DNA of 5,202 bases from Tannerella sp. (GTDB lineage Bacteria; Bacteroidota; Bacteroidia; Bacteroidales; Tannerellaceae): NCBI GenBank assembly GCA_031277235.1, contig JAITMT010000483.1:1-5202 (forward strand). The letters run 5' to 3'. How positions within the stretch are numbered: the stretch's first letter is position 1; each line of letters opens with the position of its first letter. A program made the position numbers and the translations under genes. The notes below the pieces were generated by a model. The model had not been told where the DNA came from. It ran no database searches and saw only the letters and a program-made list of their open reading frames with translations. This document shows, in pieces, positions 1-5,202 of the stretch.

Positions 1-621
1 GAAATCCCATTTCTTTCGGAAGAAAAAATAGAAGAAAAGATTGTATCTGTATTTGATTTTAAAGATAGAAAAGACATTGAATATTGCATCACCACAGAGG
101 AGTTAGTGAACGCGATAAAACGACAATATAATGTTGAGTTTCTTTTTGAGCAAAACTTATACGATGAATTAGGATATTGCAACTTTAAGGATAACTTAAT
201 TGCAATTTCAAGCGAATCAGAATTTGATACACCAAGGTGGCGTTTTACATTGGCACACGAGATCGGACATTACATATTGCACAAAGACTTATATAACAAG
301 TATAATATTTCCGTTGTTAGTGATGATAAATACACTTTCAATAAATTAAGTAACACTTTGGTTAAAAAATTAGAAATACAAGCTAATAAGTTCGCTTCAT
401 TATTATTACTCCCGTACGAGGCATTAGCCCAAAAATATAGTTATTTGCACAATGAATTATTTCAAGGGAGAAAATATCCTTTCTTATACGTTGATAAACA
501 GCGTGATAATATACGAAACTATAATTATATTGCCGGCAGCATTAGTCGCTCTTTTGGCGTATCAAAAGAAGTTGTCAAAAATAGGCTTTTAAAAATGAAT
601 ATTTTAATTTGGAACTTATGA
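1..621 (+). CDS. ImmA/IrrE-family zinc metallopeptidase, 5' end outside window
   Basis: The frame is open from base 1, so 206 residues are visible and the true start lies upstream. A GTG at 106 is in frame but would drop about 35 residues that look like the family's usual N-terminal segment (EIPFLSEEKIEE...). The zinc site HEIGH is at visible residues 86-90. The likely third ligand is Glu125 in LEIQANKFASLLLLP, the typical ImmA/IrrE second motif. Near the C-terminus, IAGSISRSFGVSKEVVKNRLL resembles the small helix-turn-helix often ending these proteins. Family members (ImmA of ICEBs1, IrrE of Deinococcus) are cytoplasmic proteases that cleave or inactivate a partner XRE-type repressor, often in mobile elements or stress switches. 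The partner would be expected upstream and is not in view. The gene is strongly AT-rich (14/60 G+C at 301-360), unlike the right half, which suggests transfer. The family call is firm; the substrate is unknown. Confidence 0.88.
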   Translation, partial: EIPFLSEEKIEEKIVSVFDFKDRKDIEYCITTEELVNAIKRQYNVEFLFEQNLYDELGYCNFKDNLIAISSESEFDTPRWRFTLAHEIGHYILHKDLYNKYNISVVSDDKYTFNKLSNTLVKKLEIQANKFASLLLLPYEALAQKYSYLHNELFQGRKYPFLYVDKQRDNIRNYNYIAGSISRSFGVSKEVVKNRLLKMNILIWNL

Positions 622-634
622 CAACAACCATTAA

Positions 635-700
635 CAATTCGAGCAAGGCGCCGACGAAAAAGGAAAATTCTACAAAATATATTACAAACAAGAAAGTTAA
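635..700 (+). pseudogene. Possible 3' remnant of a lost gene
   Basis: In the spacer between the peptidase and the next gene, one frame reads (Q)FEQGADEKGKFYKIYYKQES and ends at TAA 698-700. A TAA at 632-634 closes the frame on the 5' side and there is no start codon. The charged and aromatic composition and the ending just before a start codon at 704 resemble a genuine protein C-terminus in a tightly packed operon. I infer that the rest was lost when the AT-rich peptidase segment was joined here. I do not recognise the family. The stretch is only 21 codons, so chance is a real alternative. Confidence 0.25.
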
Positions 701-703
701 ACC

Positions 704-1084
704 ATGGGATTAAGTATTCATTACAGCGGTCGCTTGAAGAAAGCGGAATTTCTACCGGACTTGATAGAAGAAATCAAGGATATTTCCAACGTATATGGCT
801 GGAAATATTATATTTTCGAAACCCGTTTTCCCGGCAATACTTTTGAAAACCGCATTTCGTTCGACGACGTATATGGGATTAATTTTACGCCCACCAAATG
901 TGAAACCGTCTCATTGACGTTTCTGTCTAACGGAACCATGGTTTGTCCTTCCCGAATGATGTTTTATGCCCACTCCGAAAATGAAACCGAGCGTTCCTGG
1001 ATTTATACCAACTCCGTCAAAACGCAATTTGCCGGAGTCTTGATACATCAATTGCTCATACGGTTATTCAAATATCTGAAATGA
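704..1084 (+). CDS. Conserved hypothetical protein, probably C-terminally truncated
   Basis: This encodes 126 residues beginning MGLSIHYSGRLKKAEFLPDL. The ATG at 704 has a purine-rich AGAAAG at 691-696, seven bases upstream. I recall proteins of this style (MGLSIHY.G opening, a YGWKY segment, a FTPxxCETVSLTFLSNG core, an FAGV.IH segment) from Bacteroidota and related bacteria, but know no function. No signal peptide or membrane segment is visible, so it is probably cytoplasmic. The protein stops after LLIRLFKYLK. From memory, relatives continue past this point with an acidic helical tail, giving nearly 200 residues. The stop falls six bases before the RAYT start codon, so I infer that arrival of the RAYT gene removed the 3' end. 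Alternatively this is a naturally short variant. The coding call is reasonable; the truncation is an inference. Confidence 0.7.
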   Translation: MGLSIHYSGRLKKAEFLPDLIEEIKDISNVYGWKYYIFETRFPGNTFENRISFDDVYGINFTPTKCETVSLTFLSNGTMVCPSRMMFYAHSENETERSWIYTNSVKTQFAGVLIHQLLIRLFKYLK

Positions 1085-1092
1085 TTAATCAT
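1081..1092. repeat. Perfect 12-bp palindrome at the gene junction
   Basis: ATGATTAATCAT equals its own reverse complement. It contains the TGA stop of the upstream hypothetical gene (1082-1084) and the first two bases of the RAYT start codon (1091-1092). It could be an operator-like site, a left-boundary trace of the RAYT insertion, or chance in AT-rich sequence. No second copy is seen after the RAYT gene. Confidence 0.4.
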
Positions 1093-1633
1093 GCCCTACA
1101 ACCCAACCATCCACCATCGTCAAAGCATCCGCCTGAAAGAATACGATTATTCGCAGGCGGGAATGTATTTTGTGACGATATGCGTGCAAAATCGCGAACA
1201 TTTGTTTGGAAAAATAATAAATGGCGAAATGATGTTGAATGAGGCAGGAAAAATTGTTTGTGAAGAATGGATAAAATCGGCAGAAATTCGCAGAGAAATA
1301 GAAATACACGAATACATAATTATGCCAAATCATTTCCATGCAATAGTCGAAATCGTATCCACCGTAGGGGCGAATGGCATTCGCCCTGATAATTCAGACA
1401 ATGTTGGTAATTCGGGCGAATGCCATTCGCCCCTACGGTCGCCGTCAAAAACGTTGGGGGCATTGATACGCGGTTTCAAATCGTCTGTTACAAAACGGTT
1501 GGGATTTTCGCCCTGGCAACGCAACTACTACGAACAAATCATCCGCAACGATCAATCGCATCAAGATGTTGAAAACTATATTATTAACAATCCAATGAAC
1601 TGGAAAGACGATCCATATTATGAACAGTTTTGA
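1091..1633 (+). CDS. REP-associated tyrosine transposase (RAYT, Y1/HUH superfamily)
   Basis: The 180-residue protein has the standard RAYT order. The opening MPYNPTIHHRQSIRLKEYDY is followed by AGMYFVTICVQNREHLFG (first beta strand and helix of the HUH fold). YIIMPNHFHAIVEI carries the metal-binding HFH at 81-83. The C-terminal part PWQRNYYEQIIRN holds the catalytic tyrosine (Tyr147 most likely, or Tyr146), and YIINNPMNW lies near the end. Family members nick and join single-stranded DNA at REP hairpins; they are usually single-copy and behave as domesticated relatives of IS200/IS605 transposases. Residues 91-117, between the two catalytic parts, are encoded by a REP-like inverted pair. The frame is intact and all key residues are present, so the enzyme may be active. 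The last 14 bases overlap the following transporter gene, allowing translational coupling. No clear Shine-Dalgarno is seen at the ATG. Confidence 0.93.
   Translation: MPYNPTIHHRQSIRLKEYDYSQAGMYFVTICVQNREHLFGKIINGEMMLNEAGKIVCEEWIKSAEIRREIEIHEYIIMPNHFHAIVEIVSTVGANGIRPDNSDNVGNSGECHSPLRSPSKTLGALIRGFKSSVTKRLGFSPWQRNYYEQIIRNDQSHQDVENYIINNPMNWKDDPYYEQF
1361..1439. repeat. REP-like inverted pair (BIME-like) inside the RAYT coding sequence
   Basis: Two arms, 1361-1386 and 1414-1439, are perfect 26-bp reverse complements separated by 27 bases. Each arm contains its own imperfect-centre palindrome, gggcgaatggcattcgccc (1368-1386, and its reverse complement at 1414-1432), able to fold as an 8-bp stem with a 3-base loop. 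Each palindrome is preceded on its own strand by GTAG (1364-1367; complement CTAC at 1433-1436), the tetranucleotide known to mark REP elements recognised by RAYTs. The unit is read through in frame, coding residues 91-117 of the transposase (TVGANGIRP...GECHSPLR). Confidence 0.9.
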
Positions 1634-2177
1634 AATCTTCGCGGCAAGTGTGGGACTGCTGTATCTCTGGCTGGAGTATAAGGCTAATGCGTGGCTGTGG
1701 CTCGTGGGGATCATCATGCCGCTCTGTTTTGTCTATATTTTTTACGGGAGCAAGTTTTATGCCGGGATGACGGTTCAGGTCTATTACGTGGCGGCGAGCG
1801 CCTATGGCTGGTGGAAGTGGAAAAAAACTGCGCGCAATAGGGAAGAAACATTATCTATTCAGCATATTCCCCTAAAAACGGTCTGGAAATCGGCTGTTGC
1901 GTTCGCGGGTTTATTTGCAATCCTTGTCTTTGCCCTGAAATTCACGGACAGCGGGGTGGTCTATTCCGATGCCTTCATCAATGCGTTGAGTATTGTGGGC
2001 ATGTGGATGCTGGCGCATAAATACCTCGAACAGTGGTGGGTATGGCTGGCGGTGAATATCGTTTCGGCGGGTGTGTATTTCGACGCCGGCTTGAAACCGA
2101 CCGCCGTTATGTATGCCATCTATGCCATCGGCTCGGTGTTCGGGTATTTTAATTGGAAAAAGATAAGCCTCTCTTGA
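1620..2177 (+). CDS. pnuC: PnuC-family vitamin transporter (PnuT-like thiamine uptake suggested by context)
   Basis: This 185-residue integral inner-membrane protein has about seven hydrophobic segments, near 4-19, 24-42, 48-66, 90-108, 114-133, 137-154 and 160-177. Family features include LYLWLEYKAN with WLVGIIMP at the start, the aromatic substrate-site motif YGWWKWKK (62-69), and DAFINALSIVGMWMLAHKYLEQWWVW in the second half. PnuC proteins carry nicotinamide riboside by facilitated diffusion, trapped by phosphorylation inside. The PnuT branch carries thiamine and in Bacteroidota is known to sit with thiamine pyrophosphokinase. Here thiN follows on the same strand after a REP-like spacer, which favours thiamine, but sequence alone does not settle the substrate. 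The ATG at 1620 gives the normal family N-terminus and overlaps the RAYT 3' end by 14 bases. Its own leader has therefore been replaced by RAYT sequence. Confidence 0.88.
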   Translation: MNSFEIFAASVGLLYLWLEYKANAWLWLVGIIMPLCFVYIFYGSKFYAGMTVQVYYVAASAYGWWKWKKTARNREETLSIQHIPLKTVWKSAVAFAGLFAILVFALKFTDSGVVYSDAFINALSIVGMWMLAHKYLEQWWVWLAVNIVSAGVYFDAGLKPTAVMYAIYAIGSVFGYFNWKKISLS

Positions 2178-2273
2178 CCTCTCCCCTTGCCCCTCTCCAC
2201 AAGGAGAGGGGATGAGTAGCAAGAGCGACGACGGACGTAGCCCCTCTCTTGTGGAGAGGGGTTGGGGAGAGGT
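2177..2273. repeat. Second REP-like inverted pair, different family from the one in the RAYT
   Basis: Arms 2177-2211 and 2241-2273 are near-perfect reverse complements, differing by one extra base and a TTG/AA-type mismatch, around a 29-base spacer. Each arm holds a smaller hairpin: cccctctcc-acaa-ggagagggg on the left and cccctctc-ttgtg-gagagggg on the right. The right palindrome is directly preceded by GTAG (2237-2240), as in REP elements; the left one has no such tetranucleotide on its own strand. The first base is the last base of the pnuC stop codon. Similar CCCCTCTCC-rich palindromes are, from memory, abundant in several bacterial phyla. The structure could also attenuate or stabilise transcript ends between pnuC and thiN. 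No T-tract follows, so it is not a canonical terminator. The remaining spacer, 2274-2302, is A-rich with nothing else visible. Confidence 0.85.
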
Positions 2274-2302
2274 GAAATCTTCAAATAAAAAATAAAAATA
2301 AT

Positions 2303-2929
2303 ATGAAAGATAAAATGATATTCGACTGCATAATTCTCGCGGCGGGAGATTTTCCAACGCACGGGATACCTCTCGCGACGCTTGAAGCGAACCGCGACAG
2401 GGTGATTTGCTGCGACGGCGCGACGGACGAACTGTTGCGGCGGGGCTATACGCCGAAGTTTGCCGTAGGCGACGGCGATTCGATGTCGGCGGATACGAAA
2501 AAGCGGCTCGCCGACCGCTTAATCCTTGAATCGGAGCAGGAAAACAACGATTTGACGAAAGCGGTAAAGTTCGCCGTTTCGCAGGGATACCGGCATATTG
2601 CGATTCTTGGCGCAACGGGCAAACGCGAAGACCATACACTTGGAAATATCGGTTTACTGGTTGATTACATGGATATTGCCGACGTGGCGATGTTCACCGA
2701 CTACGGCTGTTTTTTCCCGGTTTCGGGGAGAAGGGAGATAGCGTGCAGCATCGGTCAGCAGATTTCGTTCTTCTGCATGGATGCGGCTCCGCTGACGGTT
2801 ACGGGCGTCAAATGGCAAATAGAAAACAGAACGCTGACACGATGGTGGCAGGGAACGCTCAACGAGGCAATTTCGGAAAACGTAACCGTCGAAACAACGG
2901 GAAAAATTGTTGTTTATCAAAAATATTGA
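2303..2929 (+). CDS. thiN: Thiamine pyrophosphokinase (thiamine diphosphokinase)
   Basis: The cytoplasmic enzyme transfers diphosphate from ATP to thiamine, giving thiamine diphosphate. The 208-residue length is normal. In order: DCIILAAGDFP (8-18), CDGA (37-40), the Mg/ATP-site motif GDGDS (56-60), EQENNDLTKA (78-87, family pattern DQdxtDLxKA), GATGKREDHTLGN (103-115, family GaxGgRxDH), and GTLNEA (184-189), which aligns with the SNE-type thiamine-binding end of the C-terminal beta domain. All expected motifs are present. The ATG at 2303 is chosen because MKDKMIFDCIILAAG begins just before the first strand; Met5 at 2315 is an alternative. The upstream sequence is A-rich without a clear Shine-Dalgarno, common in Bacteroidota. 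It follows the PnuC-family transporter on the same strand, 125 bases apart, consistent with a thiamine salvage pair. No TPP riboswitch is visible in the gap. Confidence 0.95.
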   Translation: MKDKMIFDCIILAAGDFPTHGIPLATLEANRDRVICCDGATDELLRRGYTPKFAVGDGDSMSADTKKRLADRLILESEQENNDLTKAVKFAVSQGYRHIAILGATGKREDHTLGNIGLLVDYMDIADVAMFTDYGCFFPVSGRREIACSIGQQISFFCMDAAPLTVTGVKWQIENRTLTRWWQGTLNEAISENVTVETTGKIVVYQKY

Positions 2930-2935
2930 GCGGTA

Positions 2936-2967
2936 GTTGCGGATTTTCGGAAAAAGCGGTACTTTTG
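2936..2967 (+). promoter_or_regulatory. Candidate Bacteroidota-type promoter for the patatin gene
   Basis: TACTTTTG at 2960-2967 matches the Bacteroidota -7 consensus TAnnTTTG exactly. A partial -33 element (GTTG for TTTG) lies at 2936-2939 with 20 bases between, within the known spacing. The site sits in the 62-base gap between thiN and the next start codon at 2992. This suggests the phospholipase gene can be transcribed separately. Short motifs like this also arise by chance. Confidence 0.4.
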
Positions 2968-2991
2968 AAGCCTTAAAAGAAGGTAGGAAGA

Positions 2992-5202
2992 ATGAAGACT
3001 CGACAGTTTTTGATAGTTTTACTGTACGTATTGCTCTGTTTTCCTGTGTTTTCGCAGGAAAAAGTAGGCTTGGTGTTGAGCGGCGGCGGCGCTCGCGGAG
3101 CGTTTCATATCGGCGTAATCAAGGCGCTGGAAGAAAATAATGTCCCGATAGACTACATCACGGGCACTTCGATCGGCGCGATCGTCGGCAGTCTGTATGC
3201 GATGGGATACACGCCCGACGAAATGCTCGAACTGCTCGTTTCGGACGAATTTGGCTACTGGCAAAAGGGAAAGGTAGAGGACGAATACATTTATTTCTAC
3301 AAGAAACCGGAAGAATCTCCGCAATTTATGCGGTTTTCGCTGGACTTGCGTGATTCGGCGATGATTAGCGGCATTTTGCCCGGAAATCTGATCAATCCCG
3401 TGCAGATGAATCAGGCTTTCATCGAACTGTATGCGCAGGCGACCGCCAAATCCGCCTGGAATTTCGACAATCTCTTCGTGCCGTTCAGGTGCATTGCCGC
3501 CGACATTTATGGCAAGAAAGCCGTTGTCCTGCGAAATGGCGACCTCGGCGAGGCGGTGAGGGCTTCGATGACGTTTCCGTTTGTTTTCAAGCCGATCTGG
3601 AAAGGAGGAGTACCGCTTTTCGACGGCGGGATTTACAACAATTTCCCCGTTGACGTGATGCAGGAAGACTTTCACCCCGACTTTATTTTCGGCTCGGTGG
3701 TGCGCGGCGGCGGATTGCGACCGTCTGAAAATCCGATCAATCAGATAGAAATGATGATCATGCGATATTCCGAATATTATGTTCCCGAAGAGGAAGGCAT
3801 GAAACTGGAAGTGAGGTTGCCGGACGTTACGCTGCTGGACTTTCAGAAAGCCGCCGAAATATCGGAACTGGGCTATCGAAAAACGCTGGCGATGATGGAT
3901 TCGGTCAAGTCCCGCGTGCCGCGCGAAGCGCCTCTGAGCGAAGTTAATGAACGGCGGAAAGCCTATCGCGACAGTCTGCCGCCGTTGATTTTCAGGAATA
4001 TTTTTGTGACGGGCGTGAGCGACGAGCAGAAAACCTACGTCATATCGCAGTTCAAGCGCTACATCGGAGACGAATTTACGATGGACGATTTCCGCAACGC
4101 CTATTTCCGGATGCTCACGTATTCAAAGATTAAGGAAATCATTCCGACGGCGATTTACAACTGGAAACTGAAATCTTTCGACCTCTATTTGGACGTGAAA
4201 ATAAAGGACGAAATCAATATCTCGATCGGGGGAAACATCTCTTCGCATCAGGCGAATCAACTGTATCTCGGTCTCGAATACCAGAGTCTGGGTGAAACGG
4301 CTGCCGATTTCAACATGAATTTCCAAATCGGCAACTCCTACAGCGGCGTGGCGGGCGACGGACGGTTTTTCCTTTCCGCGCGAAAACCGGGTTACATCGC
4401 CCTGAAAATGGCGTATTCCAACAAAAATTATTCGCAAAACCAGTCGCTTTTCTACGAAGACGTCGTGCCTGCCTTCATCAAGAGAACGGAGCGTTTTGCG
4501 CGGCTCCGCTACGGGTTTCCGCTGTTGAAAAATGCCAAACTGGAGATGTTTGCGGGGGTGGGTATGCTGACCGACTATTATTTTCAGTCGAATCCGTTTG
4601 CCAACGCGGTGTTTGACGCCAGCAGGTACAATCTGGTCAATACGGGCGTTCGCTTTGAACGCAATTCGCTCAATTTCAGACAGTATCCGACCGAAGGACG
4701 CCAGCAGATTCTGATCGGGCAATACGTTTTCGGGGATGAAGACTATCGTCAGGGTGGCGCGAGGCGGTTTTCCGACATAACGCCGCACCGCTGGTATCAG
4801 GTGAAAGGTTTGTGGCAAAACTACCCCGTCATGCAGCACCGTTTCAATCTCGGATTGATGGCGGAAGCCGTTTTCAGCACGCGGAAATTCAGCGACAACT
4901 ACACGGCGAGCATCCTGCAGGCGTCAGCCTTTGCGCCTACGCCGCACAGTAAAATCGCTTTCAACGAGGCGTTTCGGGCGAACAGTTATGCGGCGGCGGG
5001 CGTTATTCCCGTTTTGAAACTGAGCAACATGTTTCATTTCCGTGTGGAAGCCTACGGTTTCCTGCCGCTTCAAGACATTCGGAAAGTGAACGTTACGGGC
5101 AATAATGCGTCGAATATCGCTTATCGCGCGGAATACGGCGATTATTTCACGCCGTTGCGTTTCATGGGCGAAGCGGCTCTGGTGATGCAACTGCCGTTCG
5201 TG
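2992..5202 (+). CDS. Patatin-like phospholipase with POTRA-like domain and outer-membrane beta-barrel (type Vd, PlpD/FplA-like), 3' end outside window
   Basis: The frame is open for 737 codons to the window edge. MKTRQFLIVLLYVLLCFPVFSQ is a signal peptide with likely cleavage near Ser21/Gln22, so the protein is exported. The patatin domain (about 24-240) has the oxyanion loop GGGARG (31-36), nucleophile Ser60 in GTSIG, and Asp211 in DGG, a complete Ser-Asp dyad for lipid acyl hydrolysis. Residues about 331-406 (PLIFRNIFVTG...LDVKIKDE) look like one POTRA repeat. From about 409 onward alternating polar/aromatic strands resemble a BamA/surface-antigen 16-strand barrel. This order matches type Vd autotransporters such as PlpD and FplA, which are of similar length, so only a short C-terminal part should be missing. 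The start at 2992 is backed by AGAAGG at 2978-2983, eight bases upstream. Whether the passenger is released or stays on the cell surface cannot be read from sequence. Confidence 0.93.
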   Translation, partial: MKTRQFLIVLLYVLLCFPVFSQEKVGLVLSGGGARGAFHIGVIKALEENNVPIDYITGTSIGAIVGSLYAMGYTPDEMLELLVSDEFGYWQKGKVEDEYIYFYKKPEESPQFMRFSLDLRDSAMISGILPGNLINPVQMNQAFIELYAQATAKSAWNFDNLFVPFRCIAADIYGKKAVVLRNGDLGEAVRASMTFPFVFKPIWKGGVPLFDGGIYNNFPVDVMQEDFHPDFIFGSVVRGGGLRPSENPINQIEMMIMRYSEYYVPEEEGMKLEVRLPDVTLLDFQKAAEISELGYRKTLAMMDSVKSRVPREAPLSEVNERRKAYRDSLPPLIFRNIFVTGVSDEQKTYVISQFKRYIGDEFTMDDFRNAYFRMLTYSKIKEIIPTAIYNWKLKSFDLYLDVKIKDEINISIGGNISSHQANQLYLGLEYQSLGETAADFNMNFQIGNSYSGVAGDGRFFLSARKPGYIALKMAYSNKNYSQNQSLFYEDVVPAFIKRTERFARLRYGFPLLKNAKLEMFAGVGMLTDYYFQSNPFANAVFDASRYNLVNTGVRFERNSLNFRQYPTEGRQQILIGQYVFGDEDYRQGGARRFSDITPHRWYQVKGLWQNYPVMQHRFNLGLMAEAVFSTRKFSDNYTASILQASAFAPTPHSKIAFNEAFRANSYAAAGVIPVLKLSNMFHFRVEAYGFLPLQDIRKVNVTGNNASNIAYRAEYGDYFTPLRFMGEAALVMQLPFV

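Noticed and set aside
618..713. Small ORF of 31 codons starting at an ATG overlapping the peptidase stop (MTTTINNSSKAP...).
   Set aside because: The ATGA overlap is attractive, but the peptide is low-complexity and lysine-rich, and it runs into the well-supported start at 704. Another frame of the same bases looks more protein-like.
1330..1524. Minus-strand open frame across the REP pair (includes RRGEWHSP and GRMPFAPT).
   Set aside because: It arises because the inverted repeat is open on both strands. The plus-strand frame carries the transposase motifs.
2241..2280. Hairpin as a rho-independent terminator after pnuC.
   Set aside because: The stem is strong but no run of T follows it, and the two-hairpin inverted layout fits a REP-like element better.
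2274..2302. Possible TPP riboswitch or promoter before thiN.
   Set aside because: Only an A-rich stretch is present. No THI-box-like conserved elements and no TAnnTTTG box were found.
1911..2639. Minus-strand open frame of 242 codons spanning the pnuC end, the repeat and the thiN start.
   Set aside because: It crosses two well-supported plus-strand genes and a repeat, and the peptide is a low-complexity Arg/Ser/Pro-rich sequence.
3019..3675. Long minus-strand open frame of 218 codons opposite the patatin gene; similar ones at 4123-4839 and 4924-5190.
   Set aside because: These are shadows of a G+C-rich coding frame. They have no recognisable domains, while the plus strand encodes continuous patatin, POTRA and barrel features.

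Overview
The window reads as part of a Bacteroidota (probably Bacteroidales) chromosome. This rests on gene content: a PnuC-family transporter beside a thiamine pyrophosphokinase, a patatin-POTRA-barrel outer-membrane protein, and a promoter-like TAnnTTTG box. It also rests on protein style and mostly weak ribosome binding sites. No marker gene fixes the genus. All supported genes lie on the + strand.

Layout. Bases 1-621 hold the 3' part of an AT-rich ImmA/IrrE-family zinc peptidase gene; its reading frame is open at the window start. Bases 622-703 are a short spacer that may keep the tail of a lost gene. Bases 704-1084 encode a conserved-looking protein of unknown function that seems to lack its C-terminal part. 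Bases 1091-1633 encode a REP-associated tyrosine transposase (RAYT, Y1/HUH superfamily). Its coding sequence contains a perfect 26-bp inverted repeat made of two REP-like palindromes, each preceded by GTAG. The RAYT gene overlaps by 14 bases the start of a PnuC-family vitamin transporter gene (1620-2177). A second, unrelated REP-like inverted pair (2177-2273) starts at the pnuC stop codon and separates it from thiamine pyrophosphokinase (2303-2929). From 2992 to the window end runs a patatin-like phospholipase with signal peptide, POTRA-like domain and beta-barrel (type Vd secretion architecture), cut by the window edge.

How it fits together. The PnuC-family gene next to thiN suggests a thiamine salvage pair: uptake, then phosphorylation to thiamine diphosphate. 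The transporter may therefore be PnuT-like rather than a nicotinamide riboside carrier. The left third (peptidase, orphan protein, RAYT) looks like an accessory segment joined to a core segment. Base composition changes sharply: 14/60 G+C at 301-360 against 36/60 at 4921-4980. Flanking genes appear damaged or overlapped at the joints. The most notable structure is the RAYT gene carrying a pair of its own candidate target repeats inside its coding sequence. I see no tRNA, rRNA, CRISPR array or TPP riboswitch.
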